A stretch of DNA of 64,000 bases. Source: Massilia sp. 9096. Lineage in GTDB: Bacteria; Pseudomonadota; Gammaproteobacteria; Burkholderiales; Burkholderiaceae_D. A program made the position numbers and the translations under genes. The stretch covers positions 2,108,001 through 2,172,000 of the forward strand of contig NZ_JQNN01000001.1 of assembly GCF_000745265.1 (NCBI RefSeq), given 5' to 3'. The first letter of the stretch is position 1. Every line of letters begins with the position of its first letter. Below are positions 54,263 to 63,063 of the stretch, piece by piece. The notes under the pieces were generated by a model. The model ran no database searches and had not been told where the DNA came from. It saw nothing but the letters and a program-made list of their open reading frames with translations.

Positions 54263-54756
54263 TTGTTCTTCACCTTCGGCGTACCCTTTTGCACGGTCGG
54301 CGGCGTGCCGGCCGGGAGCGTCGGCGTCGGGCCGGCCTTGACGTCGGCGCTGGCCGGCGCCGTGCCGAATTTTTCGCTGGTCTTGGGCGCGTTGGCGCCG
54401 GCTTCGGTCAGCTTGCCGTTCGGCTGGCCGGCCGGTCCTTCGTTGTTGGCGGCGCTGGTGATGCCGCCGGCGCCTGCCGCCGGTTTGGCCGGCGCGGCGG
54501 CGATCGCCACCGCCGGGTGGGTGGTCCAGCCCTGGGCCTTGGCGCGCACGCGGTAACGCGCGGCGATCGCGTCCATGCTGTCCGACAGCGACTGCTTGTC
54601 CTTGGCGGCCTGGGCGTCGTCCTTGACCTTTTTCTCGGCCGCGGCCTGCTGCTGGGCCGGGGTCTTGGGCGGCAAGGCGGCGTGCGCCGCCCCTGCGGCG
54701 AAGCCCGCCAGGCCGACAGCCAGCGCGAGCGCGCGGCAAATGCGTGGATGGTTCAT
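54259..54756 (-). CDS. Exported protein of the formate dehydrogenase operon, unknown
   Basis: The 165-residue protein has a signal peptide (MNHPRICRALALAVGLAGFA...AHA) and then a charged helix (AQQQAAAEKKVKDDAQAAKD), a SLSDSMDAIAARYRVRAKAQ segment, and a Pro/Ala/Gly-rich C-terminal half ending in lysines. I do not recognise a family. It lies 11 bp after the Gly-rich lipoprotein gene and overlaps DUF3305 by 4 bp, so it is firmly inside the operon and probably serves the periplasmic side of the enzyme or its assembly. Confidence 0.8.
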   Translation of the reverse strand: MNHPRICRALALAVGLAGFAAGAAHAALPPKTPAQQQAAAEKKVKDDAQAAKDKQSLSDSMDAIAARYRVRAKAQGWTTHPAVAIAAAPAKPAAGAGGITSAANNEGPAGQPNGKLTEAGANAPKTSEKFGTAPASADVKAGPTPTLPAGTPPTVQKGTPKVKNK

Positions 54757-54767
54757 CGTTCCTCCTG

Positions 54768-55214
54768 TCAGCGTCCGGGCGCCGCGCTGTGGCTCGGGTC
54801 GCGGTGCGCGGCCTCTCTCTCGGCGCCCTGGGCGGTCGGCGAGCCCGGCGGCGGCGGCTTGTTGTCGCCCGACTGGCTCTGGTTGGCGCCCTGGGCCGCG
54901 GCGGCGGCGCCGCTCGGCGCGCTGACGCCCTGGGTCGGGCCCTGGCCTGATTCCTGGGTGCTGCCGCCGATGCCGGCGCCAGAACTGTTGCCGCCGGCGC
55001 CGCCGGCGATGCCCGGGGTGCCGCCGGCATACGTGCCGTCGGTCTTGCCGCCGCCATTGGCCGCCATCACTTCGCCGCTGGTATGGCCGCCGGCCGTCAC
55101 CATGCCCGGGAAATGGGTCTTTTGCTGCTGGGCGTCGCCATGCGGCTTGCAGCCGGCAAGGGCGAGCACCAGGGCCACGGCGGCCGCCTGGATCGATACG
55201 GTATGTGCTTTCAT
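54768..55214 (-). CDS. Gly/Ser-rich lipoprotein of the formate dehydrogenase operon
   Basis: The 148-residue protein begins MKAHTVSIQAAAVALVLALA followed by GCKPHG, a signal peptidase II lipobox (LALAGC) with Cys22 as the lipid anchor. The rest is low-complexity: Gly, Ser, Ala, Gln and Pro, with GGAGGNSSGAGIGGS and GANQSQSGDNKPPPPG. No family is recognised. The position between the cytochrome b subunit (26-bp gap) and the next exported protein (11 bp) marks it as an operon member; its role is unknown. Confidence 0.82.
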   Translation of the reverse strand: MKAHTVSIQAAAVALVLALAGCKPHGDAQQQKTHFPGMVTAGGHTSGEVMAANGGGKTDGTYAGGTPGIAGGAGGNSSGAGIGGSTQESGQGPTQGVSAPSGAAAAAQGANQSQSGDNKPPPPGSPTAQGAEREAAHRDPSHSAAPGR

Positions 55215-55239
55215 CTCATGAGCCTCTTGATCGGTCCGT

Positions 55240-56379
55240 TCAGCGCGCCGGATCCGGCTGCGCACCCGGCGGCCTGCGGCCCGGCGCCGATCCACCCGGC
55301 GGATCGCGCGGCGGCAGGTGGCTGGGCGGCGGGCGGTCCTCGAAGGTGCCCGGCTTCACGCCGGCCTTGGCTTCCTCGTACCACAGCGCGTGGTGCGCCT
55401 TGGCCCAGGCTTCGTCGACTTCGCCGTCGCGCATCGCCGCATACGCGCCCGGGGTGCCCCAGGTGCCGATGTAGATGTGGCCCATGGCGGCGGCGATGTA
55501 GGCGGTGGCGCCCAGCAGGTGCAGGATGTTGGCGACCTGCAGGACGTAGCGGGTCTGGCCGAAGGTGATGAAGTCCAGCACCAGGCCGCTGATCGACATG
55601 ATCAGGCCCAGGATGGTCACGCCGAACCAGAACCAGCTCTTCTCGCCGGCGTTGAAAAAGCCGGCCGGCACGTGCTTGTGCGATACCAGGCCACCGCCCT
55701 GCTTGATCCACTGCCAGTCGATCCTGCGGAAGAAGTTACGGTGCAGGAAGGTGAAGAACATCGCCACCGAGCACAGGATGAACAGCGGTCCGACGAAGTT
55801 GTGCAGGTATTTGAAGATGTAGGCGACGAAGGCGAATACGTCGTGGCCGAGCAAAGGCAGCAGGAGGTCCTTGCCGAACAGGATCACCAGGCCGGTGATG
55901 GCCAGCACGATGAAAGTGACCGCGGTCGCCCAGTGGATGAAGCGCTCCCAGCCTGTGAAGCGGCGCAGCTTTTTCCCGGTGTCCGGCTGCTCGGTCGAGG
56001 CCGGGCCGACGATCTTATAGAAGGCGAAGATCGCCAGCAGCACGATCACCAGCACGGTGCCCGACAGCGTCGCGATCGGGCCGTTGCGCCACACGCGCCA
56101 CAGGTTGCCGCCGCGCTGGACGATGACCGTGCCTTCCTTCTGGCCGTACTGGCCGAGGTAGTGGCGGTCGATGTGCACCCGGCCGGAATTGGCGTTGGCC
56201 AGGCCGGGTTCGGGAACGCGCGCATCCTGCTCGGCCTGGAGCATGGTCTGCTCCTGGGCGTAGGCAGGCTCGGCGCGGTTGTTCGGCACGCCGGCGTGGG
56301 CGCCCTGCAAGCTGGCGAAGGCCAGCGCGAACGTCAGCAACAGCGCGCGCAGGAAGGTCTGGAAATGGCATCGCGACAT
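55240..56379 (-). CDS. fdoI: Formate dehydrogenase gamma subunit, cytochrome b
   Basis: The 379-residue membrane subunit passes electrons from the FeS subunit to quinone. It has a signal-like N-terminus (LRALLLTFALAFASLQGAHA), a periplasmic insert, and membrane helices from residue ~105; the core TGWERFIHWATAVTFIVLAI, LGHDVFAFVAYIFKYLHNFV and NILHLLGATAYIAAAMGHIY contain the His ligands for two b hemes, as in FdnI/FdoI. The N-terminal extension is longer than in E. coli, and the C-terminus is Pro-rich (PPPSHLPPRDPPGG). ATG 56379 has GGAG upstream. The symbol marks the family; fdnI is equally possible. Confidence 0.92.
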   Translation of the reverse strand: MSRCHFQTFLRALLLTFALAFASLQGAHAGVPNNRAEPAYAQEQTMLQAEQDARVPEPGLANANSGRVHIDRHYLGQYGQKEGTVIVQRGGNLWRVWRNGPIATLSGTVLVIVLLAIFAFYKIVGPASTEQPDTGKKLRRFTGWERFIHWATAVTFIVLAITGLVILFGKDLLLPLLGHDVFAFVAYIFKYLHNFVGPLFILCSVAMFFTFLHRNFFRRIDWQWIKQGGGLVSHKHVPAGFFNAGEKSWFWFGVTILGLIMSISGLVLDFITFGQTRYVLQVANILHLLGATAYIAAAMGHIYIGTWGTPGAYAAMRDGEVDEAWAKAHHALWYEEAKAGVKPGTFEDRPPPSHLPPRDPPGGSAPGRRPPGAQPDPAR

Positions 56380-56389
56380 GTCGTGTCTC

Positions 56390-56611
56390 CTACGGGTTCG
56401 CCCGGTTGTACTCGTTCTGGTACTGGTTGCGGTTGCTGTTCGCACCCCACCAGGCCAGCTTGTCGTTGTGGAACATGACCTTGTACTGGCGGTCGTCGGG
56501 CTTGCCGGCGTATTTGCCGTTGATCCAGACCGGGTGCTGGTCGACCTCGAGGCAGCCGGCCAGCAGGGCCAGCGGCAACACCGCCGCCAGGTATTTGAAG
56601 AGCGTCTTCAT
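56390..56611 (-). CDS. Small lipoprotein between the FeS and cytochrome b subunits
   Basis: The 73-residue protein begins MKTLFKYLAAVLPLALLAGC, with Cys20 as lipobox cysteine, followed by LEVDQHPVWINGKYAGKPDD and a Tyr/Asn/Arg-rich end (RNQYQNEYNRANP). No family name is known to me. GGGAGG is 9 nt before ATG 56611. The start overlaps the end of the FeS-subunit gene by 4 bp and the cytochrome b gene starts 11 bp downstream, so it is co-expressed with the enzyme core, probably at the periplasmic face. Confidence 0.85.
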   Translation of the reverse strand: MKTLFKYLAAVLPLALLAGCLEVDQHPVWINGKYAGKPDDRQYKVMFHNDKLAWWGANSNRNQYQNEYNRANP

Positions 56612-57288
56612 GTCGGCAGCCTCCCCGCGTCGTTTTGCGAATCCTTCAGGTTCTGGTTCTCGCGCGGCGCGTTGCCGGTGGCCTTGATCTCGCCGCCGCG
56701 CTTCGGTTTGCCGTAAGCGATCTTCCAGCCCCACAGTTCCGGGCCGTAGCCGCGCGTCTCGACGCGCTGGCGGTAGATGTCGGCGATGGTCTCGGCGTCG
56801 CCGCCGATCAGCGCCTTGGTGCCGCACATCTCGGCGCAGGCCGGCAGCTTGCCTTCGGCGATGCGGTTGCGGCCGTATTTCTTGAACTCGGCTTCCGAGG
56901 TGTCGGGTTCCGGGCCGCCGGCGCAGAAGGTGCACTTGTCCATCTTGCCGCGGTGGTTGAACAGGCCGCTCTCCGGGAACTGCGGCGCGCCGAACGGGCA
57001 GGCGTAATAGCAGTAGCCGCAGCCGATGCACTGGTCCTTGTCGTGCAGGACGATGTCGTCTTCGGTGTGGTAGATGCAGTTGACCGGGCACACCGCCAGG
57101 CACGGCGCGTCGGTGCAGTGCATGCAGGCCATCGAGATCGAGCGCTCGCCCGGATGGCCGTCGTTGATCGTCACCACGCGGCGGCGATTGACGCCCCATG
57201 GCGTTTCGTTCTCGTTCTTGCAGGCGGTGACGCAGCCGTTGCAGTCGATGCAGCGCTCCGTATCGCAAATAAACTTCATCCTTGCCAT
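56608..57288 (-). CDS. fdoH: Formate dehydrogenase beta subunit, four [4Fe-4S] clusters
   Basis: The 226-residue electron-transfer subunit carries CIDCNGCVTACK (residues 13-24), CMHCTDAPCLAVCP, CIGCGYCYYACP and CTFCAGG...CAEMC, the standard four-cluster arrangement between the molybdenum subunit and cytochrome b. It is shorter than E. coli FdnH and lacks its C-terminal membrane helix, like the soluble FeS subunits of the fdhB type. The start ATG 57288 follows the alpha-subunit stop by 12 bp. Confidence 0.93.
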   Translation of the reverse strand: MARMKFICDTERCIDCNGCVTACKNENETPWGVNRRRVVTINDGHPGERSISMACMHCTDAPCLAVCPVNCIYHTEDDIVLHDKDQCIGCGYCYYACPFGAPQFPESGLFNHRGKMDKCTFCAGGPEPDTSEAEFKKYGRNRIAEGKLPACAEMCGTKALIGGDAETIADIYRQRVETRGYGPELWGWKIAYGKPKRGGEIKATGNAPRENQNLKDSQNDAGRLPT

Positions 57289-57300
57289 ATCAATCTCCGA

Positions 57301-60123
57301 TCACGCTTTTACCAGGCGGCACAGCGATACTTTGGTTTCCTGCATCATCGTCACGGCGTCGTAGCCATAGGTCCAGCCGGTGTTGACGGCTTCGCCGCGC
57401 ACGGTCGGCGCGCCGCCCTCGGGATAGTGCTTTTCCAGATCCTCGCCCATCCACCAGCCGCCGAAGTGGAACGGCATCCACACCAGGCCTTCCGGCACCC
57501 GTTCCGTCACCATCGCCATGATCTTCAGGCGCGCGCCGGTCGGGGTCTCGACCCACATGAAGTCGCCGATCTTGACGCCGACCCGCGCCGCGTCGGTCGG
57601 GTGCACCTCGCAGAACATGTTCTGCTGCAGCTCGGCCAGCCACGGGTTGGAACGGGTCTCGTCGCCGCCGCCCTCGTACTCGACGATGCGGCCCGAGGTC
57701 ATGATCAGCGGGAAGTCCTTGGCGAAGTCGATCTGCTGGACCGACTTGTACAGCGTCGGCAGGCGCCAGAACGCGGCCTTATCGTCGTAGGTCGGGTACT
57801 TCGCCACCAAGTCGCGCCGCGGCGAGACCAGCGGCTCGCGGTGCACCGGGATCGGATCGGGGAAATTCCAGACGTTGGCGCGCGCGCGCGCGTTGCCGAT
57901 CGGCGAGCAGCCGTGCGCGATGACGACGCGCTGGATGCCGCCCGACAGGTCGGTCTTCCAGTTCTTGCCTTCGGCCTGGACCTTTTCCTCGGGCGTGAGG
58001 TCTTCCCACCAGCCAAGCTTTTTCAGGAAGACGTGGTCGAACTCGGGGTAGCCGGTGTCCAGTTCCGAGTCCTTCGTGAACGAGCCGTCGGCCGCCAGCA
58101 GCGACACGCCGTTGTGCTCGACGCCCCAGTTGGCGCGGAAGGCCATGCCGCCTTCCGACACCGGCACGTCGAGCCGGTACAGGATCGGCGTGCCCGGGTG
58201 CTTCATCTCCGGCGTGCCCCAGCATGGCCACGGCAAGCCGTAGTAGTCGCCCTTGCACGGGCCGGATTCGGCGCGCAGCGTGGTCGGGTTGAAGGTGCGC
58301 TTGTGCTCCATGTGGAGCTTGAGGCGCTCCGGCGAGCAGCCGGTGTAGCCGATGGTCCAGCACGAACGGTTGATCTCGCGCAGGATGTCTTCGATCACCG
58401 GCTCGTTGTGCACCACCTTGATGTTCTTGACCAGCTGTTCGCCGAAGCCGAGCTTCTTGGCGAACAGGTACATGATCTCGTGGTCGGTCTTGCATTCGAA
58501 CAACGGCTGGATCACGCGTTCGCGCCACTGGATCGAGCGGTTCGAGGCGGTGACGGAACCGGTGGATTCGAACTGCGACGCCGCCGGCAGCAGGTAGACG
58601 CCGTCCTGGCGGCCGTGCATCGCCGCGGTCATGCTCGGATACGGGTCGACCACGACCAGCATGTCGAGCTTTTGCATCGCCGCGCGCATGTCGGGCAGGC
58701 GCGTCTGGCTGTTCGGCGCGTGGCCCCAGTAGATCACGGCTTTCAGGTTGCTCGGCTGGTCGACGTACTGGTTTTCCTCGAGCACCGCGTCGAACCAGCG
58801 CGACACCGTGATGCCGGGCTTTTCCATCAGCTCCTTGGAGCCGAAGCGCGATTTCAGCCAGTCGTAGTCGACGCCCCAGACGGTGGCGAAGTGCTTCCAC
58901 GCGCCCTCGGCCAGGCCGAAGTAGCCGGGCAGCGAATCGCCGTTCGGGCCGACGTCGGTCGCGCCCTGCACGTTGTCGTGGCCGCGGTAGATGTTGGCGC
59001 CGCCGCCCGGCACGCCGATGTTGCCCAGCGCCAGCTGCAGGATCGACAGCGCGCGCACGTTGGCGGTGCCGACGTGGTGCTGGGTGATGCCCATGCACCA
59101 GACCACCGACGACGGCTTGTTGGTGGCCAGCATCTCGGCGGCCATGCGCACCGAGGCTTCCGGCACGCCGGTAACCTCGGTCACCTTGTCCGGGCTCCAC
59201 TTGGCGACTTCCTTGCGCACGTCGTCCATGCCGTAGGTGCGCGCGGCGATGTAGGCCTTGTCTTCCCAGCCGTTTTCAAAGATGTGCCACAGCATGCCCC
59301 ACACGAAGGCGATGTCGGTGCCCGGACGGATGCGCACGTAATGGTGGGCGAAGCGCGCGGTGCGGGTAAACCGCGGGTCGACCACGATCATCTTCGCGCC
59401 CAGCTCCTTCGAGTGCAGGAAGTGGAGCATCGAGATCGGGTGGGCTTCGGCCGGATTGGAGCCGATGAACATCACCGCCTTGCTGTAGTGCAAGTCGTTG
59501 AACGAGTTGGTCATCGCGCCGTAGCCGTAGGTCTGGGCCACGCCCGCGACCGTGGTCGAGTGGCAGATGCGCGCCTGGTGGTCGCAATTGTTCGAGCCCC
59601 ACATCGAGACCCATTTGCGCAACAGGTAGGATTGCTCGTTGCTGTGCTTGGAGGAGCCGATCAGCATGACGGAATCGGGGCCCGACTGCTGGCGCAGCTG
59701 CAGCATCTTGTCGCCGATCTCGTTGATCGCCTGGTCCCAGGAGATGCGCTCGTACTTGCCGTTCACCAGCTTCATCGGGTAGCGCAGGCGGTGCTCGCCG
59801 AAGCCGTGCTCGCGCACCGAGGCGCCTTTGGCGCAGTGCGCGCCCATGTTGATCGGCGAATCAAAGGCCGCTTCCTGGCGCACCCAGACCCCGTTGCTGA
59901 CCACCGCCTCGACCGAGCAGCCGACCGAGCAGTGGCTGCAGACGGTGTGCTTGATTTCGGTCTTGACGGTGGCGCCCGGGGCCGGGTCGGCCGCCGTCGC
60001 GGGCTGGATCACGTTCAGCGGCAGGTGACGCGCGAGCGCGCCCGCGCCCGCGGTGACGCCGGCTCCCACCAGGAACTTGCGTCGTTTCAGGCCGCTGTCA
60101 CGCGACTGTTTTACCAGGGTCAT
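57301..60123 (-). CDS. fdoG: Formate dehydrogenase catalytic (molybdopterin) subunit, Tat-exported
   Basis: The 940-residue subunit oxidises formate to CO2 at a bis-MGD molybdenum or tungsten site in the periplasm. A Tat signal (LKRRKFLVGAGVTAGAGALA) leads the chain; CSHCSVGC...HCAKGAS (residues ~58-100) binds a [4Fe-4S] cluster. The active-site ligand is Cys187 in ARICHSTTVAGVAQTYGYGA, so this is a cysteine, not selenocysteine, enzyme, and the gene is one uninterrupted frame. Later blocks GSNPAEAHPISMLHFLHSKE and VVDPRFTRTARFAHHYVRIR are typical of FdnG/FdoG. ATG 60123 has GAGGAG upstream. Confidence 0.95.
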   Translation of the reverse strand: MTLVKQSRDSGLKRRKFLVGAGVTAGAGALARHLPLNVIQPATAADPAPGATVKTEIKHTVCSHCSVGCSVEAVVSNGVWVRQEAAFDSPINMGAHCAKGASVREHGFGEHRLRYPMKLVNGKYERISWDQAINEIGDKMLQLRQQSGPDSVMLIGSSKHSNEQSYLLRKWVSMWGSNNCDHQARICHSTTVAGVAQTYGYGAMTNSFNDLHYSKAVMFIGSNPAEAHPISMLHFLHSKELGAKMIVVDPRFTRTARFAHHYVRIRPGTDIAFVWGMLWHIFENGWEDKAYIAARTYGMDDVRKEVAKWSPDKVTEVTGVPEASVRMAAEMLATNKPSSVVWCMGITQHHVGTANVRALSILQLALGNIGVPGGGANIYRGHDNVQGATDVGPNGDSLPGYFGLAEGAWKHFATVWGVDYDWLKSRFGSKELMEKPGITVSRWFDAVLEENQYVDQPSNLKAVIYWGHAPNSQTRLPDMRAAMQKLDMLVVVDPYPSMTAAMHGRQDGVYLLPAASQFESTGSVTASNRSIQWRERVIQPLFECKTDHEIMYLFAKKLGFGEQLVKNIKVVHNEPVIEDILREINRSCWTIGYTGCSPERLKLHMEHKRTFNPTTLRAESGPCKGDYYGLPWPCWGTPEMKHPGTPILYRLDVPVSEGGMAFRANWGVEHNGVSLLAADGSFTKDSELDTGYPEFDHVFLKKLGWWEDLTPEEKVQAEGKNWKTDLSGGIQRVVIAHGCSPIGNARARANVWNFPDPIPVHREPLVSPRRDLVAKYPTYDDKAAFWRLPTLYKSVQQIDFAKDFPLIMTSGRIVEYEGGGDETRSNPWLAELQQNMFCEVHPTDAARVGVKIGDFMWVETPTGARLKIMAMVTERVPEGLVWMPFHFGGWWMGEDLEKHYPEGGAPTVRGEAVNTGWTYGYDAVTMMQETKVSLCRLVKA

Positions 60124-60148
60124 ACGATGCTCCTCGTTCGCGTCACCG

Positions 60149-60388
60149 TCACCAGTAGGCGGCGGTGCGGTAGTAAGTACGGATGTGCTCGGTTTCGTGA
60201 TAGCCGCTCGGCTTGGCTTCCGGCTCTGGCGCCGCCGGAGCCGCAACCGGCGCGGCTTCGGCGCGGCCGGTCGCAGCGGCGGCCACGGCGATCGCGCCCA
60301 GCGGCGCGGCCCTCAAGAGGCGGCGGCGCGCCAGGTCGGGCTGTTGCTGCGCGGGCTGTTGCTCGTCGGGCTTGTGTTGTTTGTCCAT
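60149..60388 (-). CDS. Formate dehydrogenase-associated Tat mini-protein
   Basis: The 79-residue protein has a Tat signal ARRRLLRAAPLGAIAVAAAA and a short C-terminal GYHETEHIRTYYRTAAYW, the signature of the small 'formate dehydrogenase region TAT target' proteins. Nearly all of the mature part is Pro/Ala-rich. Its role is unknown; it may guide or stabilise the catalytic subunit. GAGGA is 6 nt before ATG 60388. It lies 25 bp upstream of the alpha-subunit gene and 8 bp downstream of the TorD gene. Confidence 0.88.
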   Translation of the reverse strand: MDKQHKPDEQQPAQQQPDLARRRLLRAAPLGAIAVAAAATGRAEAAPVAAPAAPEPEAKPSGYHETEHIRTYYRTAAYW

Positions 60389-60396
60389 GATGGTCC

Positions 60397-61107
60397 TCAT
60401 GCTGCGATCGGATCGAGCGCGTCCAGCACCGCAAAGGCCTGGGCTTCGATCGACAGGAAGGCGTCGACCACACGGGCCACGACGCGATAGAAATTGGCCG
60501 GCTCGGCCGCGGCGAGATCCGCCAGGCAGGCCGCATACCAGGGGCGGATGTGCGCTTCGAAAAACTGCTTCTGGGCCGCCAGCGGACGGCGTGAGATGCC
60601 GGGCGCGCCCGCGACCAGCACGCGCATCGTCTCGCACACGGCGCCGAGATGGTCTTCGAAGTCGCCGACGCCGGGGGCGCGCGCCAGGCCGAGACGCATC
60701 AGGTCCTGGCGCAGTTTTGCCAGCGGCACGTCGTTCAGGTGGCCGGTCAGGTACCAGGAACCGTTCAGGTTGAGCAGCGGGTTGCCGATGCCTTCGAACA
60801 GGGCCGAGAACTCCTGGCGCACGGCGTCTTCGTCGACCACCGAGGCGGCCTGGGTCAGCGCCAGCCAGGCGTCTTCGAGCGCGAACTCGCCCACGGCCGA
60901 GATCGGCTCGGCCTGCCCGAGGGCGCCGAGCAGCGCGGCATCGGGCGGCGCCAGCAGCAGACGTGCGAACAGCGCGTAAAAGTCGGCGCGCGCCTGGTCC
61001 TCGTCGGCCAGGGGCAGGCTGACGGTCGCCAGCACCGGCTCGGATGCCGGCTGCCGAGCCGAATCGCTCTGCTGATTGTTGTCCTCGGAAAACTGCTGGA
61101 CTGACAT
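60397..61107 (-). CDS. TorD/DmsD-family molecular chaperone for formate dehydrogenase
   Basis: The 236-residue protein has the all-helical TorD-like fold: ADFYALFARLLLAPPDAALL, EFSALFEGIGNPLLNLNGSW, the SWYLTGHLNDVPLAKLRQDL block and EDHLGAVCETMRVLVAG, with HIRPWYAACLADL near the end. Such proteins hold the Tat signal of molybdoenzymes until the cofactor is inserted. It is the first gene of the 11-gene operon that continues through the catalytic, FeS and cytochrome b subunits. GGGAGAG precedes ATG 61107. Confidence 0.88.
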   Translation of the reverse strand: MSVQQFSEDNNQQSDSARQPASEPVLATVSLPLADEDQARADFYALFARLLLAPPDAALLGALGQAEPISAVGEFALEDAWLALTQAASVVDEDAVRQEFSALFEGIGNPLLNLNGSWYLTGHLNDVPLAKLRQDLMRLGLARAPGVGDFEDHLGAVCETMRVLVAGAPGISRRPLAAQKQFFEAHIRPWYAACLADLAAAEPANFYRVVARVVDAFLSIEAQAFAVLDALDPIAA

Positions 61108-61442
61108 GACTCTCCCATTAGCAAATTCTTATGGAAAGTGTAGTGCCTGGCGGCCCAAAGGGCGCGCACGCTTGGCGGTAATGACGCCCGAGCTACCGGC
61201 AGGTACGCAGCCCGGCCCCCCTCGTCGCAGCCGCCGCAAGGCCGGCGCGACCAGGCCAACCACAGTCCGGACATCGCTTCCTGCCGAGTGCTTGTGTGTC
61301 GAATCCTACAGCACGACGAGCCGCGCACGCTTGCCGCGAGCGGGTCGGGCCATGCACACTGGTCGGCTCAGGTTGCAGAACGGGAAGCGCCCCAACGCTA
61401 CCTGAACAGTGTTCGTACAGCCCCCACCTTCAGGAGAATCAG
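61108..61442. other. Divergent 335-bp region between the formate dehydrogenase operon and a membrane protein gene
   Basis: This region should contain the promoters of both units. Near 61115-61145 it is A+T-rich, immediately upstream of the TorD gene; no clear -35/-10 or known regulator site stood out, and no gene or RNA was recognised. Confidence 0.5.
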
Positions 61443-61940
61443 ATGGATTTTGCACTCAAGGACGTCATGCAGGCGGTCGGTCCCAACGCCTCGCTCGTGT
61501 TCGCCTCATGGATCTTCATGAGCTTTCTTCAGACCCGCTACAGCAATGCCTATCAGCTCTACCGCAAGATGATCGACGACCTGCGCGAAGGCAAGGTCGA
61601 CGGCCAGCGCAGGACCACCATCCACGACGAGATCGTGCTGTACCGCGAACGCCTGAACCGCATGCGCCTGGCCACCAACCTCGGCCTGTATGCGGCGATC
61701 CTGCTGCTGTCGACGCTGATCCTGAGCGGCCTGGATGTCGTGTTCGGCAACCCCGGCTTCCTCAAATACATCTGCGCCGTGTGCGTGGTGCTGGGCCTCG
61801 GCCTGATCATCTGGTCGGCCTCCCTGGTCATCATCGAGAACAAGATGCTCAAGATGGCGCTGGACCGCGACGGCGACGACCTGGCCGAACTGCGCGACGC
61901 GGCCAAGGCTGCGCAGTCGCGCCAGAAGCAGGTCGCTTAG
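61443..61940 (+). CDS. Small membrane protein (DUF2721-like)
   Basis: The 165-residue protein has a short hydrophobic segment (about 17-30), a charged helical hairpin with QLYRKMIDDLREGKVDG and RRTTIHDEIVLYRERLNRMR, then two membrane helices (NLGLYAAILLLSTLILSGLD and ICAVCVVLGLGLIIWSASLV), and a charged C-terminal coil. The order resembles DUF2721 proteins, whose function is unknown. AGGAG lies 7 nt before ATG 61443. It is divergent from the formate dehydrogenase operon. Confidence 0.75.
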   Translation: MDFALKDVMQAVGPNASLVFASWIFMSFLQTRYSNAYQLYRKMIDDLREGKVDGQRRTTIHDEIVLYRERLNRMRLATNLGLYAAILLLSTLILSGLDVVFGNPGFLKYICAVCVVLGLGLIIWSASLVIIENKMLKMALDRDGDDLAELRDAAKAAQSRQKQVA

Positions 61941-61977
61941 GTCCCCTGCCTCGGCGGACCGGCCAGGGCGGCGCCGC

Positions 61978-62967
61978 TCAGCGCCGGATCTCGGCGCACA
62001 GCTTGTCCCAGGTGCCGCTGGCGATCGCCGCCTGCCGGGCCGGGTCCAGCCCGGACTCGGCCAGGAAGCGCCGCGCGGCGCCATCCTTGAAGGTCTGGTA
62101 CGGATAGTCGGTGGCCATCATGATGCGCTCGGCGCCGATCGTCTCCGCGCTCCAGCGCAGGTAGCGCTGGCTCAGGATGCCGCCGGGCGTGATCCAGAAA
62201 TGCTTGCGGAAGTACGCGGACACCGGCTGCGGCAGTTCGGCGCCGGCCATCGCGGCGTCGATGCGCTCGAGGTAGAACAGCACCACCTCGCCCCAGTGGC
62301 CGAGCACGATGCGCAGGTCGGGCAGGCGCTCGAACACGCCGGACAGGATCAGGCGCAGCGCCTGGATGCCGGTCTCGAAGTGCCAGCCGATGCCGGCGGT
62401 GGCGAACATCGCCTCGACGCCCTCGCCCAGGCCCGCGTAGTAGGCCCGGCGCACGCCCGCCTGCGGCGTCTGCGGGTGAATGTACAGCGGCGCGTGCAGC
62501 CGGGCCGCGGTTTGCAGCAGCGGGAAAAAGGCCGGATGGTCGAGGTTGCGCTCGCCGGTGCGCCCGCACAGCATGGCGCCGTGCAGGCCGAGTTCGCGGA
62601 TCGCCCGCTCCAGCTCTTGCGCGGCGGCCTCCGGCGCGGGCGTGGGCAGCGTCGCAAAACCCTGGAACCGGTCGGGCCGCGCACGCACGCATTCGGCGAC
62701 GCGGTCGTTGGCCTCGCGCGCGAGCGTGAGCGCGGCCGCGGGCGCGAGCACCTGGGTGCCGGGCGTGGTCTGCGACAGCACCGCGACGTCGATGCCGGCC
62801 GCGTCCATCGCCGCGATGCGCGCGGCGCCGAAGTCGCGCAGCTTGTCCTCGAGCTGCGTGCCGCTCGACCTCGCCTCGGCCAGGTCGCGCTCTTCGAGCG
62901 GCAAGCCGTGCCAGGCCTGGACGATGCCGGGCGTGGCGAAATGCTCTTCGAGTGCGACGATCTTCAT
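61978..62967 (-). CDS. Gamma-resorcylate decarboxylase-like amidohydrolase
   Basis: The 329-residue amidohydrolase-2 enzyme carries the metal ligands of the non-oxidative decarboxylase group: EEHF at residues 7-10, His164 in LYIHPQTP, His in LGHWGE and Asp287 in ATDYPYQ. His164 and Asp287 have the same numbers as in gamma-resorcylate decarboxylase as I recall it. It may decarboxylate or hydrate an aromatic acid; the substrate is unknown. The start ATG 62967 is used. It is convergent with the membrane protein and on the same strand as the DUF885 gene (96-bp gap). Confidence 0.88.
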   Translation of the reverse strand: MKIVALEEHFATPGIVQAWHGLPLEERDLAEARSSGTQLEDKLRDFGAARIAAMDAAGIDVAVLSQTTPGTQVLAPAAALTLAREANDRVAECVRARPDRFQGFATLPTPAPEAAAQELERAIRELGLHGAMLCGRTGERNLDHPAFFPLLQTAARLHAPLYIHPQTPQAGVRRAYYAGLGEGVEAMFATAGIGWHFETGIQALRLILSGVFERLPDLRIVLGHWGEVVLFYLERIDAAMAGAELPQPVSAYFRKHFWITPGGILSQRYLRWSAETIGAERIMMATDYPYQTFKDGAARRFLAESGLDPARQAAIASGTWDKLCAEIRR

Positions 62968-63063
62968 GGGGTCTCCCGCTCGGTTCGATGAGGGGGACCG
63001 TATCACGATGGCCGCGCCCGACAGCGCACGGCTGGAGGCGCGTCCGGCCGTGCCCAGGCGTGT

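Noticed and set aside
57301..60123. Selenocysteine formate dehydrogenase
   Set aside because: The active-site codon is TGC (Cys187) and no in-frame TGA is present.
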